Assembly: GCA_965222005.1 (NCBI GenBank)
Contig: OZ244935.1
Coordinates: forward strand, 4,030,001-4,094,000
Length of the DNA stretch: 64,000 nt
DNA from: CBDCTM01 sp965222005
Lineage (GTDB): Bacteria > Bacteroidota > Bacteroidia > Chitinophagales > Saprospiraceae
Direction of reading: 5' to 3'
Below the pieces are notes generated by a model. That model worked only from the letters and a program-made list of their open reading frames with translations, was not told the origin of the DNA and searched no databases. Positions 37,253-46,158 of the stretch are shown piece after piece; positions within the stretch are counted from its first letter, which is position 1; each line of letters begins with the position of its first letter. The position numbers were made by a program, and so were the translations under genes.

Positions 37253-37867
37253 CTACTCTTTGTGCGAGGTAAGAGAGAGCTCTACCAAGTGGGCATGCAC
37301 CTTTCTGATTTGCGGAATCAATAGGGTGGAATTATTATTATATATAATATAGTCGGATAGTATAATCTTTTCATTATCAAGCATTTGCTGCTGCATGCGT
37401 GCCCTTACAGCCGCTTCCCTCAGGCCATCTCTTTTCATCACTCTTTGCAGCCGAAGGGCTTCAGGGGCGAAGATCATAATTATTTTATTCATATGTTTAT
37501 ATCCTCCACTTTCAAACAACAATGCGGCCTCTTTAAGGGTGTATGGAGTATGTTGTTGTGCAAGGTGCCAGGCTTCGGCATCTGCAATGACGGCTGGGTG
37601 GACAAGTGCATTCAAAAGAGCCAAGCGCGACTTATCCGAAAAGGCAATACTGGCGATGTGCTTACGATTCAGGCTTCCGTCCTTATAGTAAGCCTTTCGC
37701 CCCATAATCTTTTCTACTCCTTTTCGCAGTGTTTCGTCTTGCACCATTAATCTTTTTGCCTGCTCATCTGCATAATAAACTGGTACACCCAACAATTCGA
37801 AAATGCGGCATACTGTTGTTTTACCGCTGCCAATGCCACCCGTTATACCTACTTTTAAATTTGCCAA
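37253..37867 (-). CDS. coaE: Dephospho-CoA kinase
   Basis: The 204-residue P-loop kinase catalyses the last step of coenzyme A synthesis, phosphorylating the 3'-OH of dephospho-CoA. The Walker A motif GGIGSGKTT is at 10-18. VPVYYADEQAKRLM supplies the conserved Asp of the substrate site, and LNRKHIASIAF and ALVHPAV are family signatures. Length is normal for the family. It is monocistronic here and divergent from the Rrf2 regulator. Confidence 0.96.
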   Translation of the reverse strand: MANLKVGITGGIGSGKTTVCRIFELLGVPVYYADEQAKRLMVQDETLRKGVEKIMGRKAYYKDGSLNRKHIASIAFSDKSRLALLNALVHPAVIADAEAWHLAQQHTPYTLKEAALLFESGGYKHMNKIIMIFAPEALRLQRVMKRDGLREAAVRARMQQQMLDNEKIILSDYIIYNNNSTLLIPQIRKVHAHLVELSLTSHKE

Positions 37868-37881
37868 ATTTGATGTTTAAG

Positions 37882-37910
37882 AGTGTGTTCCGAAAGTAGT
37901 AATTGGCCTG
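37882..37910. repeat. Dispersed intergenic motif, copy 2
   Basis: The second copy of the motif at 9031-9061, with 25 of 29 positions shared and a 2-base gap. It lies in the divergent coaE/Rrf2 promoter region. Confidence 0.4.
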
Positions 37911-38014
37911 AGAAATTCAAAACAATCTTTGACGAAAAGAGGTCGGCCGCAAATAACAAATTAATTGCTGAGTTGCGACAGTTTTTTTGAATATATTTTA
38001 TATACATTTGATCG

Positions 38015-38470
38015 ATGTTTTCAAAATCATGTCAATATGCGATACAAGCCACACTATACATAGCGATGTACGGTGGCCAGGATAGGGCTGTCAAGCTATC
38101 GGAAATCTCAGGTTCCCAGGAGATACCGATACACTTTTTGGGCAAGATCATGCAAACCCTGGCCAAGAATAAGATCGTTCGGTCAGCAACCGGCCCGACC
38201 GGGGGGTTTTATTTGCAGAAATCACCGAGGAGCTTACGATTAGTGACTATAGTGAAGATTATAGATGGCCTTGAAGTTTTTGAAAAGTGCGGCATTGGCT
38301 TCAAGAAGTGCTCTGACCTTACACCCTGTCCACTTCACAATGAGTTTAAAAAGGTGAAAAAAGAATTAAAGAATTTACTCACAAATAAGTCTGTTTCTGA
38401 GCTTTGTAATGATGTACTGGAAGGCAATGCCTTTGTAAGCTTTAACTTGAACGACAAAGCTCAAACCTGA
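38015..38470 (+). CDS. Rrf2-family transcriptional regulator
   Basis: The 151-residue protein has the winged-helix domain of Rrf2/IscR regulators (CQYAIQATLYIAMYG at the start, IPIHFLGKIMQTLAKNKIV recognition region, SATGPTGGFYL wing). Three cysteines (Cys92, Cys99, Cys105; EKCGIGFKKCSDLTPC) are spaced as in Fe-S-binding members, so a cluster sensing redox, oxygen or NO is plausible. It precedes the cytochrome oxidase operon by 256 bp on the same strand and may regulate it; this is inferred from position. A TAnnTTTG-like box (38003-38010) lies too close to the ATG to be its promoter. Confidence 0.92.
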   Translation: MFSKSCQYAIQATLYIAMYGGQDRAVKLSEISGSQEIPIHFLGKIMQTLAKNKIVRSATGPTGGFYLQKSPRSLRLVTIVKIIDGLEVFEKCGIGFKKCSDLTPCPLHNEFKKVKKELKNLLTNKSVSELCNDVLEGNAFVSFNLNDKAQT

Positions 38471-38726
38471 TTTTTGCATCATTGCAGAATCCTCCTGAAA
38501 TCCTTTCTCTTTTTCCTTGATGGGTCAAGCTCCGCCAAATCCTCTGGCAAGGCTGTTGAGAGGAGGAAAAGAGGCATTTGCCCATTGTGAAATTATTTTT
38601 TTTAGGGAGACGGTATTTTTTTTGGACTTCAAGACCTTAATATCCGCAAAATTATTAACTTCACGCTCATTATACAAATGCTTAGGTGCATCGCCTATAT
38701 GGGTCGTGTCAATATTATTTCATTTA

Positions 38727-39233
38727 ATGATAAAAAACATGAATTTTAAGTTTTGCTATTTTCCTTCCAAATTTATCGTTGGGTTGGCATTATTGTCTTT
38801 TTTCTATTTCATGACTGCTTGTTCTTCGGGTGGAGATGAGCCTGTAAAAACTACCAAAAGCACTACTCCGAAAACAGAAACTGAAGTCAAGTCGGAACCG
38901 AAAATGAGTAAAGGGATCGGGCCTATCAAAAGTATAAAATTTGATGACGAAATCAATCAGGCTATGGTGGCTGAGGGTAAGGTGATTTACGAGGAGAAGT
39001 GCGTGCTTTGTCATAATTTAAAAGAAGACATGATCGGGCCGTCACAGGCTGGCGTATTGAAAAGGAGGTCTCCTGAATGGATTATGAACCTGATGCTCAA
39101 TCCCGAGGAGATGTTGAAAAAGGACCCTATCGCAAAGGAATTATTAGCCAAATTTAACAATGTGCCGATGACTGATCAGGGGTTGACGGAAGAAGACGCC
39201 CGGAAAATTCTGGAATTCTTTCGAACTATTTGA
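38727..39233 (+). CDS. Lipoprotein monoheme cytochrome c
   Basis: The 168-residue product has a lipoprotein signal (FFYFMTAC, lipid Cys32), a Lys/Thr-rich linker, then a small class I cytochrome c domain. The heme motif is CVLCH (Cys92, Cys95, His96), and the distal ligand is probably Met148 (NVPMTDQ). It is predicted to sit on the periplasmic side of the membrane and feed electrons to the oxidase encoded immediately downstream. The frame is open from 38517, but that extension lacks signal character. ATG 38727 (or 38739) places the signal peptide at the N-terminus. Confidence 0.88.
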   Translation: MIKNMNFKFCYFPSKFIVGLALLSFFYFMTACSSGGDEPVKTTKSTTPKTETEVKSEPKMSKGIGPIKSIKFDDEINQAMVAEGKVIYEEKCVLCHNLKEDMIGPSQAGVLKRRSPEWIMNLMLNPEEMLKKDPIAKELLAKFNNVPMTDQGLTEEDARKILEFFRTI

Positions 39234-39308
39234 AGCTACCTCCATGATAGTTTTGAGTGGAAGAGACCAGGAGTATTTGCGTTTTTTTTAATATAAACTT
39301 CAAAACAA

Positions 39309-39989
39309 ATGAAAGATATTTTTCCTGAGAATATCAGTACCTATGGCGCTGAAATTGACCAGTTGTTTTGGATCACGTTGATTCTGGTCACTATTGCCTT
39401 TATCATCAGCCTTTTCCTGCTCAATTACCCATTGTTTCGGTTTCGGTACCGTGCTGATCGCAAGGCGGCTTATGTCAAAGGAGTGAATTTTAAGCAACTT
39501 AAATGGATCGTTGTTGCGCTGATTGTTTTGTTCATATCAGATATGTACATTCTCGTTGCCGAACATTCGACCTGGCAAAAAATGGAAGAGCACATTCCGA
39601 AGGCAGATGTCCACATTGGCATTACCGCAAAACAGTGGAATTACATATTTATCTACCCTGGCCCCGATGGCAAATTGAATACTACGGATGATGTTGTTGT
39701 CAACAAACAAAATAGTGAGCTGCACGTTCCGGTCAACAAAAATATTGTGTTTGATTTGCGGGCGGTTGACGTCGTACACAGCTTTTTTGTGAGCAACCTT
39801 CGGCTCAAGCAAGATGCTATTCCGGGGCGGGTGATAACGCGATGGTTTAATGCGACCAAAGAAGGTACCTATGACTTGGTATGTGCTGAAATATGCGGAG
39901 TTCTCCATTCAAAAATGAGGAACTACTTAGTCGTTGAATCACAGGAAAAATATGATGCCTTCTTGGCAGAGCTTTATGCCCGTGAGTAA
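39309..39989 (+). CDS. coxB: Cytochrome c oxidase subunit II
   Basis: The 226-residue product has two transmembrane helices (about 17-40 and 64-84) and a periplasmic cupredoxin domain. The CuA site is complete: His157 (VVHSFFV), Cys192, Glu194, Cys196, His200 and Met203 (CAEICGVLHSKM). It accepts electrons from cytochrome c. Followed 49 nt later by coxA. Confidence 0.96.
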   Translation: MKDIFPENISTYGAEIDQLFWITLILVTIAFIISLFLLNYPLFRFRYRADRKAAYVKGVNFKQLKWIVVALIVLFISDMYILVAEHSTWQKMEEHIPKADVHIGITAKQWNYIFIYPGPDGKLNTTDDVVVNKQNSELHVPVNKNIVFDLRAVDVVHSFFVSNLRLKQDAIPGRVITRWFNATKEGTYDLVCAEICGVLHSKMRNYLVVESQEKYDAFLAELYARE

Positions 39990-40038
39990 TTTGGAAGGGG
40001 CAAGAATTATTACTCATTATAGTTAAAACAAACGAAAA

Positions 40039-41730
40039 ATGGTGGCAACTCACGACCATGAATTGAGTTTTTGGAGAAAACATATTTTCTCTACGGACCA
40101 TAAAACCATTGGTAAACAATATATCATTACGGGGCTGGTAATGGCTCTCATAGGTGGCTATCTGGCTTACGTGTTTAGGATGAATCTGGCCTACCCTGGT
40201 GAATCTATTCCCTTGTTTGGGAATATGAGCGGACAGCAGTACAATGCATTCGTTACCATGCACGGTATGATCATGTTTTTATGGGTGGCAATGCCTGTGC
40301 TTCTTGCCGGCTTTGGCAACCTTTTAATACCGCTGCAAATCGGTACGGATGATATGGCTTTCCCGACTCTGAATATGCTGTCCTTCTGGATATTTTTTAT
40401 CAGCAGTCTGGTGTTGGTAGCTTCTTTCTTTGTGCCCGGCGGTGCTTTTGGCGGAGGCTGGACGTTGTACCCCCCGCTATCGGCCGATGGATACATTAAC
40501 TCCTCGCCATCCTTTTTTAAGGCATTATTTAGTGGAGGCAGCTTGTTTATACTGGCAGTGGCACTTGAAATAGTGGCTATGTTGATGGGAGGTATTAATT
40601 TTTTAACTACTACCATTAATAAAAGGACAAAGGGCATGAAACCGATGGATATGCCCATATTTGTGTGGTTTGTCAACATTGCATCGCTGGACTTTATGTT
40701 TTCCGTAGGGCCACTGGTAGCCGGGGCGGTCATGCTGTTATTCGATAGGATCGTGGGAACTGGCTTTTATGACCCTGCAAGAGGAGGTGACCCGGTATTG
40801 TTCCAGCATTTATTCTGGTTTTTTGGCCACCCCGAAGTATATGTGATTCTTCTGCCCTCTCTGGGAATGGTAGGAGAAATACTGCCAACTTTTTCCCGCA
40901 AACCACTATTTGGATACAAAATGATGGTTTACCTGGCACTATTCTCTGCTGTGCTGGCTGTAGTAGTGTGGGCCCATCATCAGTTTATTTCAGGAATTGA
41001 CCCGCGGATGGCTACCTTCTTTAGTATAGGAACCATCATAATATCTATTCCGTTTGCGGGTATCTTCCTTTCATATATGGCAACATTGTGGGGGGGTAAC
41101 ATCAAGCTGAAAGTACCCATGTTGTTTGCTCTTTCAATGATCGGTACATTCCTGATCGGTGGATTAACCGGACTATTTCTGGGCTCAGATACTTTTGATA
41201 TTTACGCGCACGACACCTATTTTGTCGTTGCTCACTTCCACTACACTGTATTTCCGGTGGCTTTTCTCGGGGCTTTTGCAGGTATATATTATTGGTTCCC
41301 AAAATATACCGGGAAAGTGCTCAACGAAACACTGGGGAAAATCCATTTTTGGACAACTGCTATATTTTTCAATGTATTTGCATTCCCGCTATTCTTTTTG
41401 GGCTTGGCAGGACAGCACAGAAGGGTTAATGACTATTCCGCCTTCGAATCCCTATTGCAGGATCCATATCCGATGCTTCGTGAAATTGCAACTATAGGTG
41501 CTATTTTATTGATGATTTCGCAAATATTTTTCATCATTAACCTCATCGTTTCTCTGCGTGGAAAACGCAAAGCCGAAACTAATCCGTGGGAATCAACAAC
41601 ACTGGAATGGCAGGCTGCCTCACCTCCTCCGCATGGCAATTTTACGACCTACCCCATTGTGAAAAGAGGAGCATACGAGTATAGCGTTCCGGGGATGGAG
41701 GAAGATTATTACCCGCAAAATATGGAGTAA
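40039..41730 (+). CDS. coxA: Cytochrome c oxidase subunit I (aa3 type)
   Basis: The 563-residue heme-copper oxidase core has about 12 transmembrane helices. Heme a ligand His is in VTMHGMIMFLW, the CuB His-Tyr site in WFFGHPEVYVILLPSLGM, the His-His pair in VWAHHQFISG, and the binuclear heme and heme a ligands in HDTYFVVAHFHYTVF. These are the A-type signatures, so the enzyme is a proton-pumping oxidase. Operon with coxB, coxC and following genes. Confidence 0.97.
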   Translation: MVATHDHELSFWRKHIFSTDHKTIGKQYIITGLVMALIGGYLAYVFRMNLAYPGESIPLFGNMSGQQYNAFVTMHGMIMFLWVAMPVLLAGFGNLLIPLQIGTDDMAFPTLNMLSFWIFFISSLVLVASFFVPGGAFGGGWTLYPPLSADGYINSSPSFFKALFSGGSLFILAVALEIVAMLMGGINFLTTTINKRTKGMKPMDMPIFVWFVNIASLDFMFSVGPLVAGAVMLLFDRIVGTGFYDPARGGDPVLFQHLFWFFGHPEVYVILLPSLGMVGEILPTFSRKPLFGYKMMVYLALFSAVLAVVVWAHHQFISGIDPRMATFFSIGTIIISIPFAGIFLSYMATLWGGNIKLKVPMLFALSMIGTFLIGGLTGLFLGSDTFDIYAHDTYFVVAHFHYTVFPVAFLGAFAGIYYWFPKYTGKVLNETLGKIHFWTTAIFFNVFAFPLFFLGLAGQHRRVNDYSAFESLLQDPYPMLREIATIGAILLMISQIFFIINLIVSLRGKRKAETNPWESTTLEWQAASPPPHGNFTTYPIVKRGAYEYSVPGMEEDYYPQNME

Positions 41731-41759
41731 TTTATTTTTAAAAGAAACAATACCTTGAA

Positions 41760-42356
41760 ATGAATACAGCCACGATCAATTTTAATGATGTACCACAAGG
41801 TCGGTTGGGCATGTGGATACTGATAGCCGGAGAAATGGTCATATTTGGTGGCCTGATAGCTTGCTATTTGCTTTACCGCTTGCGCTTCCCCGAGTGGGGC
41901 GAACAGGCTGCTCACACTTCCACACCACTGGGTGCTATTAATACCCTAGTGTTATTAAGTAGCAGTTTCTTTATCGTGAAGGCTCACGCTGCAGCTCTGA
42001 AGCAGGAGTTGAACCAAATAAAAAAATGGATGTGGTTGACCCTGTTAATGGGTGTGGTATTTTTGGTGATAAAAGGCATTGAATACTCAACGGAAATTTC
42101 CCACGGCTTTACCCTGCCTGGCACTGCTATGGTAGCAGAGGGCAATGGCATCGGCGCTACTTTTTGGTCATTTTATTTCCTGATGACCGGGCTTCACGCC
42201 CTGCACGTTATTGCTGGTATGGTAGTGATTTTTGTGGTAATGCAGGCTGCTAAAAAGGGTAAAAACCTGCACCGCGTCGAGCTGGCCGGCATGTACTGGC
42301 ATATGGTGGATTTGATATGGATTTTCCTTTTTCCTTTGTTATATATTGCACAGTGA
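41760..42356 (+). CDS. coxC: Cytochrome c oxidase subunit III, first copy
   Basis: The 198-residue, five-helix subunit III has LGMWILIAGEMVIFGGLIACY (helix 1), the quasi-helix NTLVLLSSSFFIVKAH, FWSFYFLMTGLHALHVIAGM and MYWHMVDLIWIFLFPLLYI at the end, all typical of the COX3/CyoC family. Begins 29 nt after coxA. A paralogue lies two genes downstream. Confidence 0.93.
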   Translation: MNTATINFNDVPQGRLGMWILIAGEMVIFGGLIACYLLYRLRFPEWGEQAAHTSTPLGAINTLVLLSSSFFIVKAHAAALKQELNQIKKWMWLTLLMGVVFLVIKGIEYSTEISHGFTLPGTAMVAEGNGIGATFWSFYFLMTGLHALHVIAGMVVIFVVMQAAKKGKNLHRVELAGMYWHMVDLIWIFLFPLLYIAQ

Positions 42357-42386
42357 TTTATTCGTCAAACCAATAACACAATTATC

Positions 42387-42710
42387 ATGGCTGGATATGG
42401 AGTAGAATTTCCAAAAGAAAATGATTACCACGGTCATCCAAACTACCTCCGGGTTTTTATCTATTTGCTGATACTACTGGCAGTAAGTTTAGTTGCCGGC
42501 TACTTTTTGTCACCCCTGGCTGCCATAATCGTCATATTCCTTACTGCTATCATAAAAGGTGGGCTTGTAATGGCGAATTTTATGCACCTTAAGTTTGAAC
42601 CCACACTAATTTGGATCGTTGTGGCTGCCTTTCTTTTTATTGTACTTGCACTTTTTTGGGGCGTATTTCCTGATATCCCCATCATCGACCTCGAAGTAGC
42701 TCCAAAGTAA
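42387..42710 (+). CDS. Cytochrome c oxidase subunit IV-like small membrane protein
   Basis: The 107-residue protein has three predicted helices (RVFIYLLILLAVSLVAGYF, AAIIVIFLTAIIKGGLVMAN, IWIVVAAFLFIVLALFWG). FMHLK after helix 2 is typical of prokaryotic COX4/CyoD-type subunits. The stop overlaps the next ATG by one base (TAATG), implying coupled translation with the second subunit III. Confidence 0.88.
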   Translation: MAGYGVEFPKENDYHGHPNYLRVFIYLLILLAVSLVAGYFLSPLAAIIVIFLTAIIKGGLVMANFMHLKFEPTLIWIVVAAFLFIVLALFWGVFPDIPIIDLEVAPK

Positions 42711-43309
42711 TGACAGAATCACTTACCTATAACCAGCTGACAACCAAGAGAGGTGTTTCAAATGGCGTACTTGGAATGGTCTTCCTCTTGGTCACCGAGC
42801 TCATGTTTTTTTCCGGCCTTATCAGCGCCTTTATCGTCAATAAAGCCGGTTGGGATTGGGCCCCTCCCGGCCAACCTCGGCTACCGGTAGAAGTAACTGC
42901 CGTGAACACTTTGATACTATTGGGCAGTGCCGTCACTCTGTTTTTTGCAGTAAGATATTTGTATCGCTCAACGGGCGATGATAGTGGCAAGGTTAAAAAA
43001 TACCTCTTGTGGACTATGGCGCTGGGGCTGATTTTTGTCATTATACAAGGTGTCGAATGGGTTCGTTTGTTGAGCTTCGGCCTAACGACCACCTCCAGCC
43101 TGTATGGCGCTTTTTTTTACACGATTATCGGAGCCCACGGGTTGCATGTTCTAGCAGGACTGGCCATTCTATGCTACTTGTGGATGTATTTAAAGAAATC
43201 GACAAAATCATTGACGGAAAAGAGGGAGACCATGAAAGCCTGTAGCATCTACTGGTACTTTGTGGTAGGCATCTGGCCGATTTTATATTTGTTAGTTTAT
43301 CTTTCGTAA
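42710..43309 (+). CDS. Cytochrome c oxidase subunit III, second copy
   Basis: The 199-residue COX3 paralogue has the same order of segments as the first copy: GMVFLLVTELMFFSGLISAF, VNTLILLGSAVTLFF, YGAFFYTIIGAHGLHVLAGL and a final YWYFVVGIWPILYLLVYL. The sequence is clearly diverged from the first copy. Paired COX3 genes flanking a COX4 gene are seen in other Bacteroidetes oxidase operons; the two may act in different positions or as alternatives. Confidence 0.9.
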   Translation: MTESLTYNQLTTKRGVSNGVLGMVFLLVTELMFFSGLISAFIVNKAGWDWAPPGQPRLPVEVTAVNTLILLGSAVTLFFAVRYLYRSTGDDSGKVKKYLLWTMALGLIFVIIQGVEWVRLLSFGLTTTSSLYGAFFYTIIGAHGLHVLAGLAILCYLWMYLKKSTKSLTEKRETMKACSIYWYFVVGIWPILYLLVYLS

Positions 43310-43351
43310 TTTTGCATATTCGCAAGTGGTGACTCCCTTTAGTCGGCACAA

Positions 43352-43600
43352 ATGGATAAATTAGATATGAAGAATATCATCAGAGTTTGCATCTTAGTGA
43401 TCATCTCCATTGCTCCGTCCATCGGTCGAGCCTGTAGTGTCTGTGGCGGCGCATTAACCAAAGACAAAGAGGAGGCTTACCTTATTATTACTGCATTTCT
43501 GGCTTCCCTGCCAGTGATCATGTTCTGCATTCTGGGGATCTGGATTTACAGGAACTATAGGAATTCTGGTAAGAGGTTATACACCCCACTCAGCAAGTGA
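43352..43600 (+). CDS. Small membrane protein with CSVCG motif, end of cox operon
   Basis: This 82-residue protein (or 77 from the ATG at 43367) has an N-terminal hydrophobic helix ending at IGRAC. It is followed at once by ACSVCGGALTKDKEEAYL, a second helix (ASLPVIMFCILGIWIYR) and a short basic tail. The CxxC pair on the periplasmic side suggests metal (copper) or thiol chemistry in oxidase assembly, but no family function is known to me. Position 42 nt after the second subunit III supports operon membership. Confidence 0.8.
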   Translation: MDKLDMKNIIRVCILVIISIAPSIGRACSVCGGALTKDKEEAYLIITAFLASLPVIMFCILGIWIYRNYRNSGKRLYTPLSK

Positions 43601-43821
43601 CCATCCCATCCTTTTACAGATTTTTTCCAAAGGAGCTCTGAGCAAAGCTTACCATTTGTAGCCGATTGGTGAAATACTAACCGGGCTCTACTAAAATTAG
43701 ACATACTCATAAGTTACACCTTATATAAACAATGATAAAAATCATCAAAGAAAATGCTTTTTATCACTGAAAAACTGGATGACATACCATAACATTGGGC
43801 GACTAAAATTGTATCCACACC

Positions 43822-44525
43822 ATGCCAAGATATCACACCCTGGGTAGAATTCCGCATAAAAGACATACCACATTCCGTAAAAAAGACGGCTCACTTTATC
43901 AGGAAGAATTGTTCGGTACTGCCGGTTTTGCCGGAATGTCTTCACTACTCTACCATCATTACCCGCCTACCTGTGTAAAAGAATTTGGTGAACCAGTCAA
44001 TGTCCGTCCCAAAATAGTACTGGAAGACAACATGAAAGCGCTTAGCTTCCAGGGGTTTGAATTACAAGCCGAAAAGGAATACCTGGAAAGCCGCAAGACA
44101 CTATTTGTCAATAATGATCTGCACATCGGGCTGGCTGCCCCTCTCGGGTTTTCATCCGATTATTTTTTTAAAAATGCAGATGCGGATGAAATGATCTTTG
44201 TGCATAAGGGCTCTGGCAAACTAAGAACGATGTACGGCAGTATTGACTTCCAATATGGTGACTACCTGATCATTCCGAGGGGTACGATCTATCAGATTGA
44301 TTTTGATGATACCGATAACCGTCTCTTATTTGTCGAAAGCTTCAGTCCTATCCTTACGCCTAAAAGATACCGGAATTATTTTGGGCAACTACTGGAACAT
44401 GCTCCATTTTGCGAGCGGGACTTCAAGCTGCCTCAAAATTTGGAAACTTATGATGAGCTGGGGGAGTTCAAAATTTACATTAAGAAAAAAGGAATCAGAT
44501 ATTCCTATATTTATAAAAATCATCC
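43822..44525 (+). pseudogene. hmgA: Homogentisate 1,2-dioxygenase, 5' part (interrupted by IS)
   Basis: This is the N-terminal 235 codons of homogentisate dioxygenase (MPRYHTLGRIPHKRHTTFRK through YIYKNHP). The first cupin is intact (FFKNADADEMIFVHKGSGKL, YLIIPRGTIYQID). The reading frame then enters the IS at 44526, adds about ten IS-encoded residues and stops at 44559. The native continuation resumes at 46159 after the second copy of the 9-bp duplication. Normal enzymes (about 385 residues) open the homogentisate ring to maleylacetoacetate in tyrosine and phenylalanine breakdown. This fragment lacks the iron ligands, which lie in the 3' part. Confidence 0.93.
44517..44525. repeat. Target site duplication, left copy
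   Basis: aaatcatcc directly precedes the left inverted repeat of the IS. The identical 9 bases follow its right end at 46150-46158. Confidence 0.95.
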
Positions 44526-46149
44526 GAGTGCGAGACAAATTGGAGGAATCCTAAAATGAGAAGAGTTTGAAGGAGTTTAGTAAATTTAAGTTAGAAAATA
44601 GATTTACTGACCCTCAAACTCTAATTCAAGGTATGGACAAAAAAGTACTAATACAAAAAATAGAAGAAGAAATCGGAAGATTGGTTGACCTAAGTGATGA
44701 ATATGTAGAGCAGGATGTAGGGATTGATAAAATAGAACTAAGCCTACTAAGTGAATTGCTGAAGCTGGGACTGTTGCTATTGAACTACATAATCAAGCAA
44801 AAGTTAAAAAAGGTTGAGGAATATCTCCCGATTTTGGAATCAGGAGAGAGCTACAGGAGTAAAGGGACAAAGAAGCGGAACTACCTCAGTTTGTTTGGTC
44901 TGATACAAATCCATCGTCCATCGTATTTGAGTACTCAACGCGGTCAATTTTATAAAATAGACGATTATTTGCAGTTGCCCAAGGGTTGTTATTGGTCGTA
45001 CAATCTACAAGAGTTGGTAGGGGGAAGTGCTACCCAGGGGAGTTACAAAGAAAGCGTAGTGATAGTGAATAAATTATTAGGTTTGAATCTGAGTGGAAAA
45101 TCTTCGGAGAGAAATGTCAATCATTTGGGCGAGTACGTTGATCAGTACTATGAGTTGGAGCGAGAAGAAGCTCAAGAAGATGAAGCGTTGTTTTTTAGCA
45201 CTACCTTTGATGGTAAAGGATTGCCGAAGATAAAGGCAGTACAACAAAAGGAGGCCAATCCCAAAAAGCGGCTAAGCAAAGGGGAGAAAAAGGGTAAGAA
45301 ACAAAGTGCGACAGTGTCAGTTACCTCTGTTTTTACGCCTCAACAAAGGACTGCCGACCAGATATTGGATGGCTTGATGGGAGTGCAAAAAGAAGCTGCT
45401 CAAGAGGACGAACCAGCATCAACACAACAAAAGAAAACGGAAAATAAGATGCACACTAAAATTCACCGTAGAGCATTTTTAGCCAATCAGCAAAAGGCAA
45501 TAGATTATGGGATAGAAGATTTAAAATCAAAAATGACCAACTCCCAAAGTCGATTCGTCATCCCCATAGATGCCGGAATAGGCTTGGAAGATAAAATACT
45601 GGCAAGCATAAAGAAGAATAATCTGGAAGGTCAATTTGATGGAATCATTTTAGACATAGTCCATGTAAGCGAATACGTTTGGGATTGTGCCAATGCCATA
45701 TTTGGAGAAAGTTCTAAGTTGAGAACAAGCTGGGTCAGAGGGGTGTTAAAAGATATATTGGAAGGAGGAACTGAAAAGGTAATAAAAGACCTTGTGTTGA
45801 ATAGAGACAAAACAGAATTATCGACAAACAAAAAGAAGCAGTTAAATAAGGCAATCACCTATTTGACTAACCATAAACACAAAATGAATTACGCTGATTT
45901 TTTGAAAAAGGGGTATCCAATCAGTTCAGCTCTGGCAGAGTCTACTTGTAAGCATTTGGTCAAAGATAGAATGGAGCAAAGCGGTATGAGATGGTCATCC
46001 AAGGGGGCGCAAAACATGCTTGACCTTAGAGCTGTAAAACAAAACGGAGACATCGAAGATTTTATACAATTCGTCAGACTAAGGGAACGAAAAGTAAATT
46101 TAGTCCGATTAGCTGCTTAAATACAAAACCCCTAATTTGTCATGCACTC
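44526..46149 (+). mobile_element. ISKra4-family insertion sequence, complete, 1624 bp
   Basis: The left end begins gagtgcgagacaaattgg. The reverse complement of the right end begins gagtgcatgacaaattag, giving 17 matches over the first 21 positions. A perfect 9-bp target duplication (aaatcatcc) flanks the element. One transposase gene fills it. The element splits hmgA, and excision with one duplication copy would restore the reading frame exactly (YKNHP followed by FDVVGWDG). Intact ends and a perfect duplication point to a recent insertion. Confidence 0.95.
44567..46120 (+). CDS. ISKra4-family transposase
   Basis: The 517-residue transposase is read from TTG 44567; the first in-frame ATG is at 44633, and sequence before it still looks coding. 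Family landmarks are the Cys-free N-terminal half with SGESYRSKGTKKRNYLSLFG, FFSTTFDGKGLPK, VIPIDAGIGLEDKI, LDIVHVSEYVWDCANAIFG and the C-terminal YPISSALAESTCKHLVKDR...SGMRWS. This order is the ISKra4 DDE(D)-type arrangement: Asp in the first block, Asp in LDIVHV, Glu in ALAESTC. The frame is intact, so the element may still be active. Confidence 0.93.
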   Translation: MKEFSKFKLENRFTDPQTLIQGMDKKVLIQKIEEEIGRLVDLSDEYVEQDVGIDKIELSLLSELLKLGLLLLNYIIKQKLKKVEEYLPILESGESYRSKGTKKRNYLSLFGLIQIHRPSYLSTQRGQFYKIDDYLQLPKGCYWSYNLQELVGGSATQGSYKESVVIVNKLLGLNLSGKSSERNVNHLGEYVDQYYELEREEAQEDEALFFSTTFDGKGLPKIKAVQQKEANPKKRLSKGEKKGKKQSATVSVTSVFTPQQRTADQILDGLMGVQKEAAQEDEPASTQQKKTENKMHTKIHRRAFLANQQKAIDYGIEDLKSKMTNSQSRFVIPIDAGIGLEDKILASIKKNNLEGQFDGIILDIVHVSEYVWDCANAIFGESSKLRTSWVRGVLKDILEGGTEKVIKDLVLNRDKTELSTNKKKQLNKAITYLTNHKHKMNYADFLKKGYPISSALAESTCKHLVKDRMEQSGMRWSSKGAQNMLDLRAVKQNGDIEDFIQFVRLRERKVNLVRLAA

Positions 46150-46158
46150 AAATCATCC
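46150..46158. repeat. Target site duplication, right copy
   Basis: aaatcatcc, identical to 44517-44525. It reads as part of the hmgA codons for Asn-His-Pro. Confidence 0.95.

Noticed and set aside
38003..38010. tacatttg as a promoter -7 box of the Rrf2 gene
   Set aside because: It lies four bases from the ATG and has no -33 element at a proper distance, so transcription would start inside the gene.
38517..38726. N-terminal extension of the cytochrome c gene
   Set aside because: A lipoprotein signal must be N-terminal, and it begins at the ATG at 38727 or 38739. The 70 extra residues would bury it.
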